Origin: Vreelandella nigrificans
GTDB taxonomy: Bacteria; Pseudomonadota; Gammaproteobacteria; Pseudomonadales; Halomonadaceae
Length of the DNA stretch: 64,000 nt
NCBI RefSeq assembly: GCF_002374315.1
Contig: NZ_NWUX01000001.1
Span: 496,001-560,000, forward strand
Direction: 5' to 3'
The position numbers were made by a program, and so were the translations under genes. Every line of letters begins with the position of its first letter. The first letter of the stretch is position 1. The notes beneath the pieces are model-generated. The model saw only the letters and a list, made by a program, of their open reading frames with translations. It was not told the DNA's origin and made no database searches. Shown here one piece after another: positions 42,382 through 53,035 of the stretch.

Positions 42382-45300
42382 ATGGCCGCTAGTGATTTGA
42401 CTACTTCCCTTGCCCAACGCCTGACTCAACGCATTCTCATTTTGGATGGCGGTATGGGCACCATGCTGCAGAACGCTCAGCTAAGCGAAGAGGATTTTCG
42501 TGGCGAACGCTTTCGCGAGTGGCCATCGGATCTAAAAGGTAATAATGACCTGCTAGCACTGACCTGCCCAGATGTAGTGTCACGTATCCACCGGGATTAC
42601 CTTGAAGCAGGAGCCGATATCCTTGAGACCAATACCTTTAACAGTACGCGCCTCTCTCAAGCTGATTACGGTATGGAAGACCTTGTTCCTGAGCTCAATC
42701 GGGAGTCGGCGCGCTTAGCCCGGGAAGTTTGCGACTCGGTATCGGCCGAAACTGGCGTACCACGTTATGTCGCAGGCGTTCTTGGCCCAACATCACGTAC
42801 TGCGTCACTGTCACCCGACGTCAATGATCCTGCAAAGCGTAATGTTACCTTTGATGAGCTGCGTGAGAACTATTACGAAGCGGCAAGTGAGTTAATCAAA
42901 GGTGGCGCCGATCTGATTATGATCGAAACCATCTTTGACACGTTAAATGCTAAAGCGGCTATTTATGCCCTGGAAGAGCTGTTTGACGACCTGGGCCAGC
43001 GGCTACCAGTGATGATTTCCGGCACCATTACCGATGCTTCTGGCCGTACTTTATCTGGGCAAACTACGGAAGCATTCTGGAATTCTATCCGTCATGCGCA
43101 GCCGCTCTCAGTTGGCTTGAACTGCGCACTGGGAGCGGAGGAGCTTCGCCCCTATTTAGAAGAACTCTCCACCAAAGCAGACACCTTTGTTTCTGCCCAC
43201 CCCAACGCAGGCCTGCCAAACGAATTTGGTGAGTATGACCAAACCCCAGAAGAGATGGCGGAAATTGTAGGAGAGTTCGCTCAAAGCGGGCTGGTCAATA
43301 TTATCGGTGGTTGCTGTGGCTCCACTCCCGAGCACATTCGGGCCATTGCTGATGCAGTGCGGCCAATGGCACCCCGTAAGGTGCCCCAGCGCAGTAATGC
43401 ATGCCGCCTGTCCGGGCTCGAGCCATACAACATTGAATCAACGTCACTGTTTGTTAACGTGGGTGAGCGTACCAACGTTACCGGCTCAGCCCGCTTTAAG
43501 CGCTTAATTGTCGAAGAGGATTTCACTACCGCACTGGAAGTGGCGTTGGAGCAGGTAGAAAGCGGCGCGCAGATTATCGACATCAACATGGATGAAGGCA
43601 TGTTGGAGTCCCAGGAAGCCATGGTGCGCTTTCTTAATTTAATTGCCGGTGAGCCTGATATCGCTCGCGTGCCCATTATGATCGACTCCTCAAAATGGGA
43701 CATTATCGAAGCGGGCCTGAAGTGTGTTCAGGGCAAAGCCGTGGTGAATTCGATCTCTCTAAAAGAAGGTGAAGCCGCCTTCCGCGAGCAGGCTACAAAA
43801 TGCCGCCGTTTCGGTGCCGCCATTGTGGTTATGGCGTTTGACGAAGAGGGCCAGGCGGATACCTTTGCTCGTAAAACAGAGATTTGCGAGCGAGCTTATC
43901 GTTTGCTGGTTGATGAGATCGGTTTCCCTGCTGAAGATATTATCTTCGACCCCAATATTTTTGCCATTGCCACGGGTATTGAAGAGCATAACAACTACGC
44001 GGTCGACTTCATTGAAGCTACGCAATGGATTCGCGAACACTTGCCCCATGCGATGGTTTCTGGCGGTGTGTCTAACGTATCGTTTTCATTTCGGGGTAAT
44101 AATCCGGTACGTGAAGCTATTCACTCAGTGTTTTTATATCACGCCATCCGTGCGGGTCTCACGATGGGTATCGTCAATGCCGGACAGTTAGCGGTGTATG
44201 ACGACCTCCCCGCAGAGCTACGCGATGCGGTGGAAGATGTGGTGCTTAACCGGCGTAGCGATGGCACCGAACGACTACTTGATCTGGCGGACAAATATAA
44301 AGGCGATGGCAGTGGTGCCGCAAAGAAAGAGGATCTTGAGTGGCGCAGTTGGCCGGTCAATAAGCGTATTGAGCATGCACTGGTTAAAGGTATCACAGCG
44401 TTCATTGAACAAGACACCGAACAGGCCCGAGTTCAGGCGACCCGCCCTATAGAGGTAATTGAAGGCCCGCTGATGGACGGGATGAACGTCGTTGGCGACC
44501 TATTTGGTGCTGGCAAAATGTTCCTTCCCCAGGTGGTAAAGTCAGCACGGGTAATGAAGCAGGCCGTTGCTTATTTGATTCCATATATCGAAGCCGAGAA
44601 AAGTGAAGAGACACAGGCCAAAGGCAAAATTGTCATGGCCACGGTGAAAGGGGACGTACACGATATCGGCAAAAATATTGTCGGCGTGGTACTGCAGTGT
44701 AATAACTACGAAGTCATTGACCTTGGCGTGATGCTACCCACCGAAAAAATTCTGCAAGCGGCTCTGGATCATAACGCCGACATTATTGGGCTTTCTGGCC
44801 TGATTACCCCGTCGCTTGATGAGATGGTACATGTGGCGAAAGAGATGCAGCGCAGAGGCATGAGCTTACCGCTGCTGATTGGTGGTGCAACCACCTCAAA
44901 AGCACATACAGCAGTTAAAATTGAACCGCAGTACGAGCACCCTGTCATTTATGTGACCGATGCCTCACGCGCTGTTGGTGTGGCTGGTAAGTTACTTGCA
45001 CCTAGCCAAAAAGCGGCTTATGTCGCAGAGATTCGTGAAGAGTACGAAAAGGTCCGTGAGCGTAATGCTAAACGCCGCCCTAAAGCAGCAGACCTGGACT
45101 ACACCCAGGCGCGCAAGCGGCGCTTTCGTACTGACTGGAACAGTCTCACTCCGGTGAAACCTCAAACGCCTGGTCTCACCACCTTTGATGATTATGACCT
45201 GGAAGAGCTAGTTGAGCGAATCGACTGGACACCCTTCTTTATGAGCTGGCAGTTGGCTGGCAAGTACCCCAAAATTCTAAACGATGAAGTCGTCGGCGAA

Positions 45301-46077
45301 GCGGCGCAAAACTTGTTTGCTGATGCTCAGGTAATGCTGCGTAAACTAATCGATGAAAAATGTGTTCAAGCCCGGGGAGTTATTGGTCTGTGGCCTGCCA
45401 ACAGTGTTGATGACGACGTCATTGAAGTATACGCAGACGAAAGCCGTACAGAGGTAGTCGAGCGCTTGCACCACATTCGCCAGCAAACCACTAAAGGCCG
45501 TGATGGCATCTGTTATAGCTTGGCCGACTTTATTGCGCCTAAAGAGAGCGGCAAAGCTGATTGGATCGGCGGCTTTGCAGTTACTACAGGCCATGGAGTA
45601 GATGAACTCTCCAAAGCTTACGAAGCCGCGGGTGATGACTACAATGCGATTATGGTGCAAGCACTAACCGACCGCTTAGCAGAAGCTTTTGCCGAACGTA
45701 TGCATGAGCGAGTGCGCAAAGAGTTCTGGGGCTACGTGCCAGAAGAGACGTTAGATAATGACGCCTTGATTGCCGAAAAATACCAGGGCATTCGCCCTGC
45801 TCCAGGCTACCCAGCCTGCCCCGACCATACCGAAAAGGCTACGCTCTTCCGTCTGTTGAATGCGCCTGAAAACACGGGCCTTACGCTCACGGAAAACTTT
45901 GCCATGTGGCCTGCTGCGGCAGTTTCTGGTTGGTACTTCGCGCATCCTCAGTCGAAGTATTTCTCTACGGGCAAAATCACCCGTGATCAGGTAGAAGCTA
46001 TTGCTGAGCGCAAACAGATGCCACTTGAAGAAATGGAGCGTTGGCTATCTCCGGTGCTGTCTTACGACCCTAGCTAA
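42382..46077 (+). CDS. metH: cobalamin-dependent methionine synthase
   Basis: Full-length MetH, 1231 residues, transferring methyl from methyl-tetrahydrofolate to homocysteine via cobalamin. Modules in order: homocysteine-binding barrel (about 1-330) with Zn ligands Cys248, Cys311 and Cys312 ('[13 protein letters not shown]'); pterin-binding barrel (about 350-610, '[20 protein letters not shown]'); B12-binding region (about 650-890) with lower ligand His760 in '[17 protein letters not shown]'; and the S-adenosylmethionine-binding reactivation domain ('[19 protein letters not shown]'). All modules are complete. A second methionine synthase (MetE) is not in the window. The MATE gene overlaps the stop by one base. 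Confidence 0.98.
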   Translation: MAASDLTTSLAQRLTQRILILDGGMGTMLQNAQLSEEDFRGERFREWPSDLKGNNDLLALTCPDVVSRIHRDYLEAGADILETNTFNSTRLSQADYGMEDLVPELNRESARLAREVCDSVSAETGVPRYVAGVLGPTSRTASLSPDVNDPAKRNVTFDELRENYYEAASELIKGGADLIMIETIFDTLNAKAAIYALEELFDDLGQRLPVMISGTITDASGRTLSGQTTEAFWNSIRHAQPLSVGLNCALGAEELRPYLEELSTKADTFVSAHPNAGLPNEFGEYDQTPEEMAEIVGEFAQSGLVNIIGGCCGSTPEHIRAIADAVRPMAPRKVPQRSNACRLSGLEPYNIESTSLFVNVGERTNVTGSARFKRLIVEEDFTTALEVALEQVESGAQIIDINMDEGMLESQEAMVRFLNLIAGEPDIARVPIMIDSSKWDIIEAGLKCVQGKAVVNSISLKEGEAAFREQATKCRRFGAAIVVMAFDEEGQADTFARKTEICERAYRLLVDEIGFPAEDIIFDPNIFAIATGIEEHNNYAVDFIEATQWIREHLPHAMVSGGVSNVSFSFRGNNPVREAIHSVFLYHAIRAGLTMGIVNAGQLAVYDDLPAELRDAVEDVVLNRRSDGTERLLDLADKYKGDGSGAAKKEDLEWRSWPVNKRIEHALVKGITAFIEQDTEQARVQATRPIEVIEGPLMDGMNVVGDLFGAGKMFLPQVVKSARVMKQAVAYLIPYIEAEKSEETQAKGKIVMATVKGDVHDIGKNIVGVVLQCNNYEVIDLGVMLPTEKILQAALDHNADIIGLSGLITPSLDEMVHVAKEMQRRGMSLPLLIGGATTSKAHTAVKIEPQYEHPVIYVTDASRAVGVAGKLLAPSQKAAYVAEIREEYEKVRERNAKRRPKAADLDYTQARKRRFRTDWNSLTPVKPQTPGLTTFDDYDLEELVERIDWTPFFMSWQLAGKYPKILNDEVVGEAAQNLFADAQVMLRKLIDEKCVQARGVIGLWPANSVDDDVIEVYADESRTEVVERLHHIRQQTTKGRDGICYSLADFIAPKESGKADWIGGFAVTTGHGVDELSKAYEAAGDDYNAIMVQALTDRLAEAFAERMHERVRKEFWGYVPEETLDNDALIAEKYQGIRPAPGYPACPDHTEKATLFRLLNAPENTGLTLTENFAMWPAAAVSGWYFAHPQSKYFSTGKITRDQVEAIAERKQMPLEEMERWLSPVLSYDPS

Positions 46078-47372
46078 TGTCGCCCGTGGTTCGCCGCCAA
46101 GGTAGGGTCATGCGGCTGGCCTTACCGATTATGTTGGGCATGCTTTCTCAAAGCATGCTCAACCTTATCGATGCTGCGCTAGTGGGACACCTCGGTGAGG
46201 AAGCGCTAGCGGGTGTAGGTATAGGTGGCTATGCCATGTTTATGATGACTGCGCTGGTGTTCGGACTTTCCTCAAGTGTGCAGTCGCAGACTGCTCAGGA
46301 CTCAGGTTCAGGTCAGTACACCTCCCGCTCGTTGCAGGCCGGGCTTACCATCGGCGTTGCTGTAGCTGTCCCCCTCTCATGCTTAGCATGGTGGCAAGCC
46401 CCTGCCTTTATTCAGTTAATCGCGCCCACCGACGACGTCTCGCGCATAGCCGTTGATTACTTTCGTTGGCGAGTCATATCTCTAACGGCTATTGCATTAA
46501 CACTGTGCTTACGTGGTTACTGGAATGGCTTGCAGCAGACGCACCTTTATCTACGCATTATCGTCATCGTGCATGTTTTTAACGTGTTCGTAAGCGCAGC
46601 GTTAATTTATGGCCTTGCAGGCTTACCCGCACTAGGTGCCAGCGGTGCAGGTATTGGCACTACGCTGTCACTGCTATTAGGGGTAGTGATTTGGTGGAGC
46701 GTTACCGTCAAGCATCTTCGTAATGAAGAAGCCCCCTGCTTTTGCACACTTCGCACCACGCTATTTCTCGCTGTGCCACACTCTATGCAGCAGCTGTGGT
46801 TTGCAGCTGGTTATGTGGTGCTTTTCTGGCTGTTGGGCAAGGTGGGGGCACAAAGCGTTGCAGTGGGCCATGTATTGGTGAACTTATCGCTGTTACTGAT
46901 ATTGCCTGGTGTTGGGGTTGGCATCGCTGCAATGAGTTTAGTCGGTGAAGCATTAGGCCAAGATGACCAGCATGCAGCCCACCGCTGGGGGATAGATGCG
47001 TTGAGTGTTGCAGGTATGCTGCTTACCGCTTTAGCGCTACCTATGCTGTTGTTCCCTGAAAATATATTGGCGCTTTTTTTTGCTGATGAATCGCTCATCC
47101 AGTTAGGTACCCTACCGCTGCAAATTACCGGCCTGATGATAGTATTGGATGCAGCCGCCTTAGTGCTAGCGCAGGCGCTAATGGGAGCAGGCGCTCAACG
47201 CATGGTAATGCTTCTTACGCTAAGTATGCAGTGGCTGCTTTTTTTACCGCTCGCTTGGTGGGTGGGTGTTTGGCTAGGGTATGGCCTGATAGGCGTATGG
47301 CTGACACAGCTTTTTTACCGCCTTCTCAATTCAGTGAGCTTTTTATGGGTCTGGCAGCGAAGGCGCTGGTGA
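46077..47372 (+). CDS. MATE-family multidrug/Na+ efflux transporter (NorM-like)
   Basis: Inner-membrane antiporter of 431 residues with 12 hydrophobic helices in two repeats: 'IMLGMLSQSMLNLIDAALVG' opens the N-lobe and 'AVPHSMQQLWFAAGYVVLFW' the C-lobe. The N-terminal 'LIDAALVGHLGEEALAGVGI' is the usual MATE signature, with the acidic residue in TM1. The ATG sits within the metH stop (TAATG), so the two are translationally linked. The functional link to methionine synthesis is unclear. Confidence 0.92.
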   Translation: MSPVVRRQGRVMRLALPIMLGMLSQSMLNLIDAALVGHLGEEALAGVGIGGYAMFMMTALVFGLSSSVQSQTAQDSGSGQYTSRSLQAGLTIGVAVAVPLSCLAWWQAPAFIQLIAPTDDVSRIAVDYFRWRVISLTAIALTLCLRGYWNGLQQTHLYLRIIVIVHVFNVFVSAALIYGLAGLPALGASGAGIGTTLSLLLGVVIWWSVTVKHLRNEEAPCFCTLRTTLFLAVPHSMQQLWFAAGYVVLFWLLGKVGAQSVAVGHVLVNLSLLLILPGVGVGIAAMSLVGEALGQDDQHAAHRWGIDALSVAGMLLTALALPMLLFPENILALFFADESLIQLGTLPLQITGLMIVLDAAALVLAQALMGAGAQRMVMLLTLSMQWLLFLPLAWWVGVWLGYGLIGVWLTQLFYRLLNSVSFLWVWQRRRW

Positions 47373-47510
47373 GCCCCCAGTTTTAAATGCCATTTAACGA
47401 TAAAAAGATAATTATATATTCTTTTGTAGAATATAAAGACCGCGTTAAGGTGGCGGTACATTACCGTCCGTCTCGACGTGACCATTTCGCTTTTAGCAGG
47501 ATCGTGCCAC

Positions 47511-49169
47511 ATGTACCGTTATGATATTCACGACCAAACCTTGGTTGACGAGCGCGTAGCTCAGTTTCGCGACCAAATGGACCGCTACCGCGCCGGACGT
47601 TTGGGAGAAGAAGAGTTTCGTCCACTGCGGCTGCAAAACGGCCTGTATATCCAAAAGCATGCGCCTATGCTGCGTATTGCGATTCCCTATGGAATGCTGG
47701 CAGGCTACCAACTGCGCGCATTGGCTGATATTACCCGCCGCTATGATCGGGGCTATGGTCACTTCACTACCCGACAGAACCTACAGTTAAACTGGCCGGC
47801 GCTGGAAGATGTGCCCGATATCTTGGCAGATCTTGCCAAGGTGCAAATGCACGCGATTCAAACCAGTGGTAACTGTATCCGTAACACCACGAGTGACCAA
47901 TTTGCCGGCATTGCGGGTGATGAAGTAGAAGATCCGCGTCCTTGGTGTGAGCTAATTCGTCAGTGGTCTACTCTGCACCCAGAGTTCGCCTTCCTTCCAC
48001 GCAAGTTTAAAATTGCGGTAAGTGGGGCTGCACAGGACCGCGCGGCTATTCAAGTGCATGATATAGGCCTGCGCCTATGGCATAACGCTGAAGGCGAACT
48101 GCGGATTAAAGTGCTAGCCGGTGGCGGTCTTGGCCGCACGCCAATGATTGCCGATGTAGTACGTGAGGATCTTCCCTGGCAACACCTGCTAACGTATTTA
48201 GAAGCGTGCGTGAGGGTTTATAACCAGTTTGGCCGCCGTGACAACAAGTTTAAAGCACGCATCAAGATATTAGTGAAAGCACTCGGTATTGAGGAGTTTC
48301 GCCGTCGTGTCGATGAAGAGTGGGCGCACCTAAAGGATGGTCCGCAGACATTGAATCAGGCAGCGGTTGATTCAGCTAAGCTCCACTTCCCTGAGCCAGA
48401 GCGTCGGCCCGTGGCTGAAGTCGCAATAGAAAACTTCGAACAACTGCGCAGTGACAACCGCAGCTTCTCCCGTTTTGTAACCAATAACGTAACTGACCAC
48501 AAGGTGCCGGGCTATAAGGCCGTGACGCTGTCGCTTAAGCGCCGTGAACATGCACCTGGTGATGTCACCGCAGACCAAATGGAAGCGGTTGCAGATCTAG
48601 CGGATCGCTATAGTTTTGGCGAGGTGCGGGTTACTCACGAGCAGAACTTAGTACTTTCTGACGTTCCGGTCGATGAGGTAGAAGCACTGTGGAAAGAGCT
48701 TGATGCACTTGGCATGGCTAATCCAACGGTTGGCACGCTGAATGATATCATCTGTTGCCCTGGTGGCGATTACTGTGGTTTGGCCAACGCGGTCTCTATT
48801 CCGATTGCTCAGGCGTTACAAGAACGCTTTGAAGATCTAGATTTTCTCTATGATCTTGGCCCGCTTGACCTCAATATCTCTGGCTGTATGAATGCCTGTG
48901 GTCATCACCATGTAGGTCATATAGGCATTTTAGGCGTTGATAAAAAAGGTGAAGAGTATTACCAGATATCGGTGGGTGGCAACTCCACGGATGACGCATC
49001 GTTAGGCAAAATTCTAGGGCCGTCGTTCTTCAGAGAAGACGTACCGGGGGTAGTTGAAAAAGTACTTGAGGTATACGTGGCCGAGCGTCATGAAGACGAA
49101 CGCTTCCTGGATACCTATCGCCGCATTGGTTTAAAACCTTTCAAGGAGCGTGTTTATGCCCAGCAATGA
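47511..49169 (+). CDS. siroheme-dependent sulfite/nitrite reductase (CysI-type)
   Basis: Assimilatory reductase of 552 residues, most likely reducing sulfite to sulfide. Duplicated ferredoxin-like/NIR repeats are visible ('HFTTRQNLQLNWPALEDVPD' and 'RVTHEQNLVLSDVPVDEVEA'). The siroheme/[4Fe-4S] ligands are Cys416, Cys422 and Cys459, Cys463 in 'IICCPGGDYCGLANA' and 'ISGCMNACGHHHVG'. The ATG at 47511 follows AGGA. The DUF934 gene overlaps its end, an arrangement seen in sulfate assimilation loci of Pseudomonas and Halomonas. A separate CysJ flavoprotein gene is not adjacent, so electrons probably come from ferredoxin. Confidence 0.93.
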   Translation: MYRYDIHDQTLVDERVAQFRDQMDRYRAGRLGEEEFRPLRLQNGLYIQKHAPMLRIAIPYGMLAGYQLRALADITRRYDRGYGHFTTRQNLQLNWPALEDVPDILADLAKVQMHAIQTSGNCIRNTTSDQFAGIAGDEVEDPRPWCELIRQWSTLHPEFAFLPRKFKIAVSGAAQDRAAIQVHDIGLRLWHNAEGELRIKVLAGGGLGRTPMIADVVREDLPWQHLLTYLEACVRVYNQFGRRDNKFKARIKILVKALGIEEFRRRVDEEWAHLKDGPQTLNQAAVDSAKLHFPEPERRPVAEVAIENFEQLRSDNRSFSRFVTNNVTDHKVPGYKAVTLSLKRREHAPGDVTADQMEAVADLADRYSFGEVRVTHEQNLVLSDVPVDEVEALWKELDALGMANPTVGTLNDIICCPGGDYCGLANAVSIPIAQALQERFEDLDFLYDLGPLDLNISGCMNACGHHHVGHIGILGVDKKGEEYYQISVGGNSTDDASLGKILGPSFFREDVPGVVEKVLEVYVAERHEDERFLDTYRRIGLKPFKERVYAQQ

Positions 49170-49701
49170 TATTCAGGCCGAAACAGCTGAGCTTGTGCCG
49201 GTGCATGTTAATCACCTAATTGACAATGGCGAGCTGGCTGCAGAGAACGCCTGGTGTGTGTCATACGATACCAATACGCTGCCTGAGCAGCGTCCGGCTT
49301 TCGTACCGCTGGCGCTATGGCAAGCCAATCAGGATGATTCTGAGCTGGCACCATTACTGACTAGCGATACGGAGCTGACCCCCGAACTTGGCCAGCAGCT
49401 GAGTACAACCAGTGCTATTGCAGTCGATTTCCCAGCCTTTACCGATGGTCGCGGTTACACCATTGCCCGATTATTGCGTGAGCGCTACGGCTATACGGGT
49501 GAAGTTCGTGCTGTGGGTGATGTGCTGGTGGATCAGCTGGACTATATGCGCCGCTGCGGCTTTACGACCATGGCGCTGCGTGATGACCAGCACCCCGATG
49601 ATGCTATTCGTGCACTCAATGCCTTTAGCGTTCGTTACCAAACGGATGTGGAAGTGCGTCAGGCATTGTTCGAACGCCGTTTAGTGGATACTCAGCAGTA
49701 A
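49156..49701 (+). CDS. DUF934 protein, sulfite-reductase partner
   Basis: Protein of 181 residues with the DUF934 core: 'IAVDFPAFTDGRGYTIARLL', 'RYGYTGEVRAVGDVLVDQLD' and 'YMRRCGFTTMALRDD'. Its genes consistently follow the CysI-type reductase, so it is inferred to act in electron delivery or assembly for sulfite reduction, though the biochemical role is unknown. The ATG at 49156 lies inside the reductase gene's end, with AAGGAG in good position, showing translational coupling. Confidence 0.92.
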   Translation: MPSNDIQAETAELVPVHVNHLIDNGELAAENAWCVSYDTNTLPEQRPAFVPLALWQANQDDSELAPLLTSDTELTPELGQQLSTTSAIAVDFPAFTDGRGYTIARLLRERYGYTGEVRAVGDVLVDQLDYMRRCGFTTMALRDDQHPDDAIRALNAFSVRYQTDVEVRQALFERRLVDTQQ

Positions 49702-49727
49702 CCTCTAAACGGAATAGAACTAATAAC

Positions 49728-49752
49728 AAGGGCAGCTTCTGGCTGCCCTTTT
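49728..49752 (+). terminator. rho-independent terminator after the sulfite reductase unit
   Basis: AAGGGCAGC, loop TTCTG, GCTGCCCTT then TT. It separates the unit from the convergent smrA gene and may serve both. Confidence 0.85.
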
Positions 49753-49780
49753 GCTCTCCTGCTACTTTTCTCCTTATTGA

Positions 49781-50371
49781 TTAACCTCGCCGTTTTTGCT
49801 GGCGCTCTCGATTATTGGCTTTGGCCCGGTCACTTTTGCGTAGCATCACCCAGGTAGCCCCAAGGCCACCGTCAGCGGGTTGCGCTGATACATAGGCCTG
49901 TACTTCATCAAATTGGCTGAGCCATTTTGCTAAATAAGAGCGTAGTACATTGGCAGGGCTATCAAGTTCACGACCACGTCCATGCACGATTAATACGGAA
50001 CGTAGATCATGGGCGTAGGCTTCTTGGATAAACGGAAAAAGCACTCTGCGAGACTCCGCAAGAGGTCGCCGTAGTAGATGCAGTTGCGCTTGTACGCTGT
50101 AACCACCATGTTTTAGTTTATCGATTACCCCTTGTTGAATGCCTTCGCGACGGTACTCAATAGGATCAAATGGCGGTAAGAGATCGACAAAGTCATCGGA
50201 TAAAAAATTACGCTCTTCTAGGCGTTCTGCAGCACTTTCACGCCGCGCTAACTGCGCTTCTGAAGGAGATTTGCGCGGCGTACCGGTATCTGCTTGGTTT
50301 CCTCTGGGCAGTGGCTTTACATCACCAATAAATGCACGGAAGTCGAGTTCATCACGAAGTGACTGATTCAT
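49781..50371 (-). CDS. smrA: Smr-domain DNA endonuclease SmrA-like
   Basis: Protein of 196 residues. Its N-terminal 'ELDFRAFIGDVKPLPR' is characteristic of SmrA (YdaL), and the C-terminal Smr domain has 'QLHLLRRPLAESRRVLFPFI', 'SVLIVHGRGRELDSPANVLR' and 'ADGGLGATWVMLRK'. The 'LHLL' variant replaces the LDLH of other Smr proteins. Smr domains nick DNA or RNA; the cellular role in Gammaproteobacteria is uncertain. The ATG follows AAGGAG. It is convergent with the sulfite reductase unit. Confidence 0.9.
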   Translation of the reverse strand: MNQSLRDELDFRAFIGDVKPLPRGNQADTGTPRKSPSEAQLARRESAAERLEERNFLSDDFVDLLPPFDPIEYRREGIQQGVIDKLKHGGYSVQAQLHLLRRPLAESRRVLFPFIQEAYAHDLRSVLIVHGRGRELDSPANVLRSYLAKWLSQFDEVQAYVSAQPADGGLGATWVMLRKSDRAKANNRERQQKRRG

Positions 50372-50491
50372 AGCAGGCTCCTTCGGCAGGGTCTATGGCT
50401 TTTATCCTAGCAAAACCATAGGAGTTGCTTAAGACTTGTTTCATTATGTTGGCGGGGCAAGCTTTATTTTCAGTGGATTAAAGGGGATACA

Positions 50492-50968
50492 ATGAATTGG
50501 CTTAAGCGATTGTTGGTCGGCAGCACTGTGCTGGCAATCGGCATTGCTGGGTGGTTATGGTTGACCATGTTAAGTCCGTGGTTTTATGAGCGCCCTGCCC
50601 ACCTACCTGATATCGAGCAGCGAACACACCACGTGTTTGTCTACGGTACACTGCGCTATTCCGCCGTTCGTTGGCTAGTAATGGGGGCATCTGGTAAACC
50701 AGAACCAGCGCAGCTAAATGGTTTTGAACGTGATGGTCTCGACCTTTCCCCGAGTGCTAACAGCCATGTGGAGGGGTTAGTGCTAACCGTAACAACCGAC
50801 CAATTGGCACGTTTAGATCGCTACGAGCGACTGGGCATTCGCTATGAACGCATTGAACAAACCTTAGATGACGGCACTACAGCATGGGTTTATGTGCGCC
50901 TATTCACACACAGTCAACTGGTTAGCCCCTCTCCTGCCCAGCGCTTAGCTCTGTTAACATATCGCTGA
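50492..50968 (+). CDS. membrane-anchored gamma-glutamylcyclotransferase-like protein
   Basis: Protein of 158 residues. One N-terminal transmembrane helix ('LLVGSTVLAIGIAGWLWLTM') is followed by a GGCT/AIG2 fold: 'HHVFVYGTLRYSAVRWLVMG', then 'HVEGLVLTVTTDQLARLDRY' with Glu before the acidic strand and 'YERLGIRYERIEQTL'. The YGTLR loop binds the gamma-glutamyl group. The fusion of a membrane anchor to this fold is less usual. The ATG follows AAAGGGGA. It precedes wrbA by 60 bases. Confidence 0.87.
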   Translation: MNWLKRLLVGSTVLAIGIAGWLWLTMLSPWFYERPAHLPDIEQRTHHVFVYGTLRYSAVRWLVMGASGKPEPAQLNGFERDGLDLSPSANSHVEGLVLTVTTDQLARLDRYERLGIRYERIEQTLDDGTTAWVYVRLFTHSQLVSPSPAQRLALLTYR

Positions 50969-51010
50969 TTTGCTGATAGCTGCAATATGACTCAATCGCG
51001 GTTAGATTGA

Positions 51011-51643
<633 letters not shown>

Positions 51644-51667
51644 CCAAATGCATGGGGAGAAAACCGA

Positions 51668-52063
51668 ATGAGGCAGTGGCTAGAAGGGCTTGAAACGCGC
51701 CAAGGGTTAGACAAATTGACCCATCAGTCTAGGCAGCTGGTACTGATTAGCTTTGTTGTTCTGTTGCTTCTGGTGGTTTACCGTGGCTTTTTTATTCAAG
51801 AAGATGGGTTCAACTGGCGTCCCGTTGTGGCTTTCGTGTTGCCGCTGGTGCTGTTCCTACCCTCCATTATTGGTCAGCGTGCCCGAGGACATGCATGGCT
51901 CGCATTTGTGAGTTTGCTCTATTTTACCCAGGGAGTGATGCTGGCAACTCTACCTGGGCAGGGACTGCGCGGTGTGTCAGAAGCGCTTGTTTCACTAGCT
52001 CTTTTCACCGGTTGTATGGCATACGCACGCTTTCGCAGTCGCCAGCAGCGTTTGCAGCGCTAG
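51668..52063 (+). CDS. DUF2069 inner-membrane protein
   Basis: Small membrane protein of 131 residues. Four hydrophobic segments: 'LVLISFVVLLLLVVYRGFFI', 'PVVAFVLPLVLFLPSIIGQR', 'HAWLAFVSLLYFTQGVMLAT' and 'ALVSLALFTGCMAYARF'. This is the DUF2069 family, whose function is unknown. GGGGAGAA precedes the ATG. It is the last gene before a perfect 15-bp hairpin. Confidence 0.92.
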   Translation: MRQWLEGLETRQGLDKLTHQSRQLVLISFVVLLLLVVYRGFFIQEDGFNWRPVVAFVLPLVLFLPSIIGQRARGHAWLAFVSLLYFTQGVMLATLPGQGLRGVSEALVSLALFTGCMAYARFRSRQQRLQR

Positions 52064-52064
52064 C

Positions 52065-52101
52065 CTTAGCGGCCTTGGTCCTAATCACCAAGGCCGCTAA
52101 G
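52065..52101. terminator. perfect 15-bp hairpin between convergent genes
   Basis: CTTAGCGGCCTTGGT, 7-base loop, ACCAAGGCCGCTAAG. The stem is strong and mismatch-free, but neither side has a T-run. It may be a factor-assisted or 3'-end-protecting structure rather than a canonical terminator. Confidence 0.6.
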
Positions 52102-52115
52102 AAAACCATCCCCAG

Positions 52116-52802
52116 TCAAGCAAACCAGAGCCAACCAGTAACACCCAACGCAATAAGCAACGCAGCGCATGCTCTTAACCGTTGATGGTTCATCACCTCT
52201 GCGGTTAAGTCCACTGGCGGATGTTTAAAGTGCTTTACGCCAGTCACCATCGCTGTGACCAAGCTTTCCCCTAACAACTTGTGGGCGATTAATGCCACTA
52301 CATGCAGGCTAATTAAGATCAGTAACAAATCGCTGTTCAATGCATGCAGGCCCGATAACTCTCGGCTGATGTCCCGGCCAACAAGGCTATAGAAAGGCCC
52401 CTGGAAGAAAATGTCATCACTCAAGAAAAGGCCGCTAATCGCCTGAAAGGAGAGTGATAACAGCAACAAAACGACCATCCAACCACCCAACGGATTATGG
52501 CTGGCGTATTGAGAGGCGCGGCGCAAAAAGAGCGCTCTGGTATAGGCAACTACCTCAGAGGGAGGAGACAAAAAGCTACCAAAGCGTCCATAAATACTAC
52601 CGGTGAAGCCCCATATGAAACGAAACACCAGTAACCCGATAATGATATAACCAGTCTGTGCGTGCACTTCGATGGGAAATAAAAAGGGTACTCCATCTGT
52701 TTTAGTGGTGTAGTAAGAAAGAGCGACCGCTACCAGCAGCCCCCAATGAAATAAACGTATTAACACATCCCATACGTATACATGCTGTTTCTTGCTGTGC
52801 AT
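52116..52802 (-). CDS. cytochrome b561-type membrane protein
   Basis: Di-heme b-type cytochrome of 228 residues. Helices with His candidates: 'VLIRLFHWGLLVAVALSYY', 'VHAQTGYIIIGLLVFRFIWG', 'LGGWMVVLLLLSLSFQAISG' and 'ISLHVVALIAHKLLGE'. The region between helices 2 and 3 is typical of the Ni/Fe-hydrogenase/cytochrome b561 group that exchanges electrons with quinones. The ATG at 52802 follows GAGGAAGG. No partner cytochrome c gene is adjacent. It is not linked to pdxH, which is transcribed the other way. Confidence 0.88.
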   Translation of the reverse strand: MHSKKQHVYVWDVLIRLFHWGLLVAVALSYYTTKTDGVPFLFPIEVHAQTGYIIIGLLVFRFIWGFTGSIYGRFGSFLSPPSEVVAYTRALFLRRASQYASHNPLGGWMVVLLLLSLSFQAISGLFLSDDIFFQGPFYSLVGRDISRELSGLHALNSDLLLILISLHVVALIAHKLLGESLVTAMVTGVKHFKHPPVDLTAEVMNHQRLRACAALLIALGVTGWLWFA

Positions 52803-53035
52803 CCACCTTCCTCTATCGCTGTACTGGGAGAGTTTCGCATTTATCAGCAATTTCTCCTAGAAGCTATTTATCAATCCCGTTGGGATAGTAACAACAGCGT
52901 AGCTGTCCTGGGTTAAGTAGCTGTCCAAGGTTAGGGAGTAAGATGCAATGCTGCTTGATCAATACTTGAGCTTTACCAGCAGACCAGCGAACATGGAAAG
53001 CAAAGTTGAACATTACTGCAAGGGAGCACCATCCA

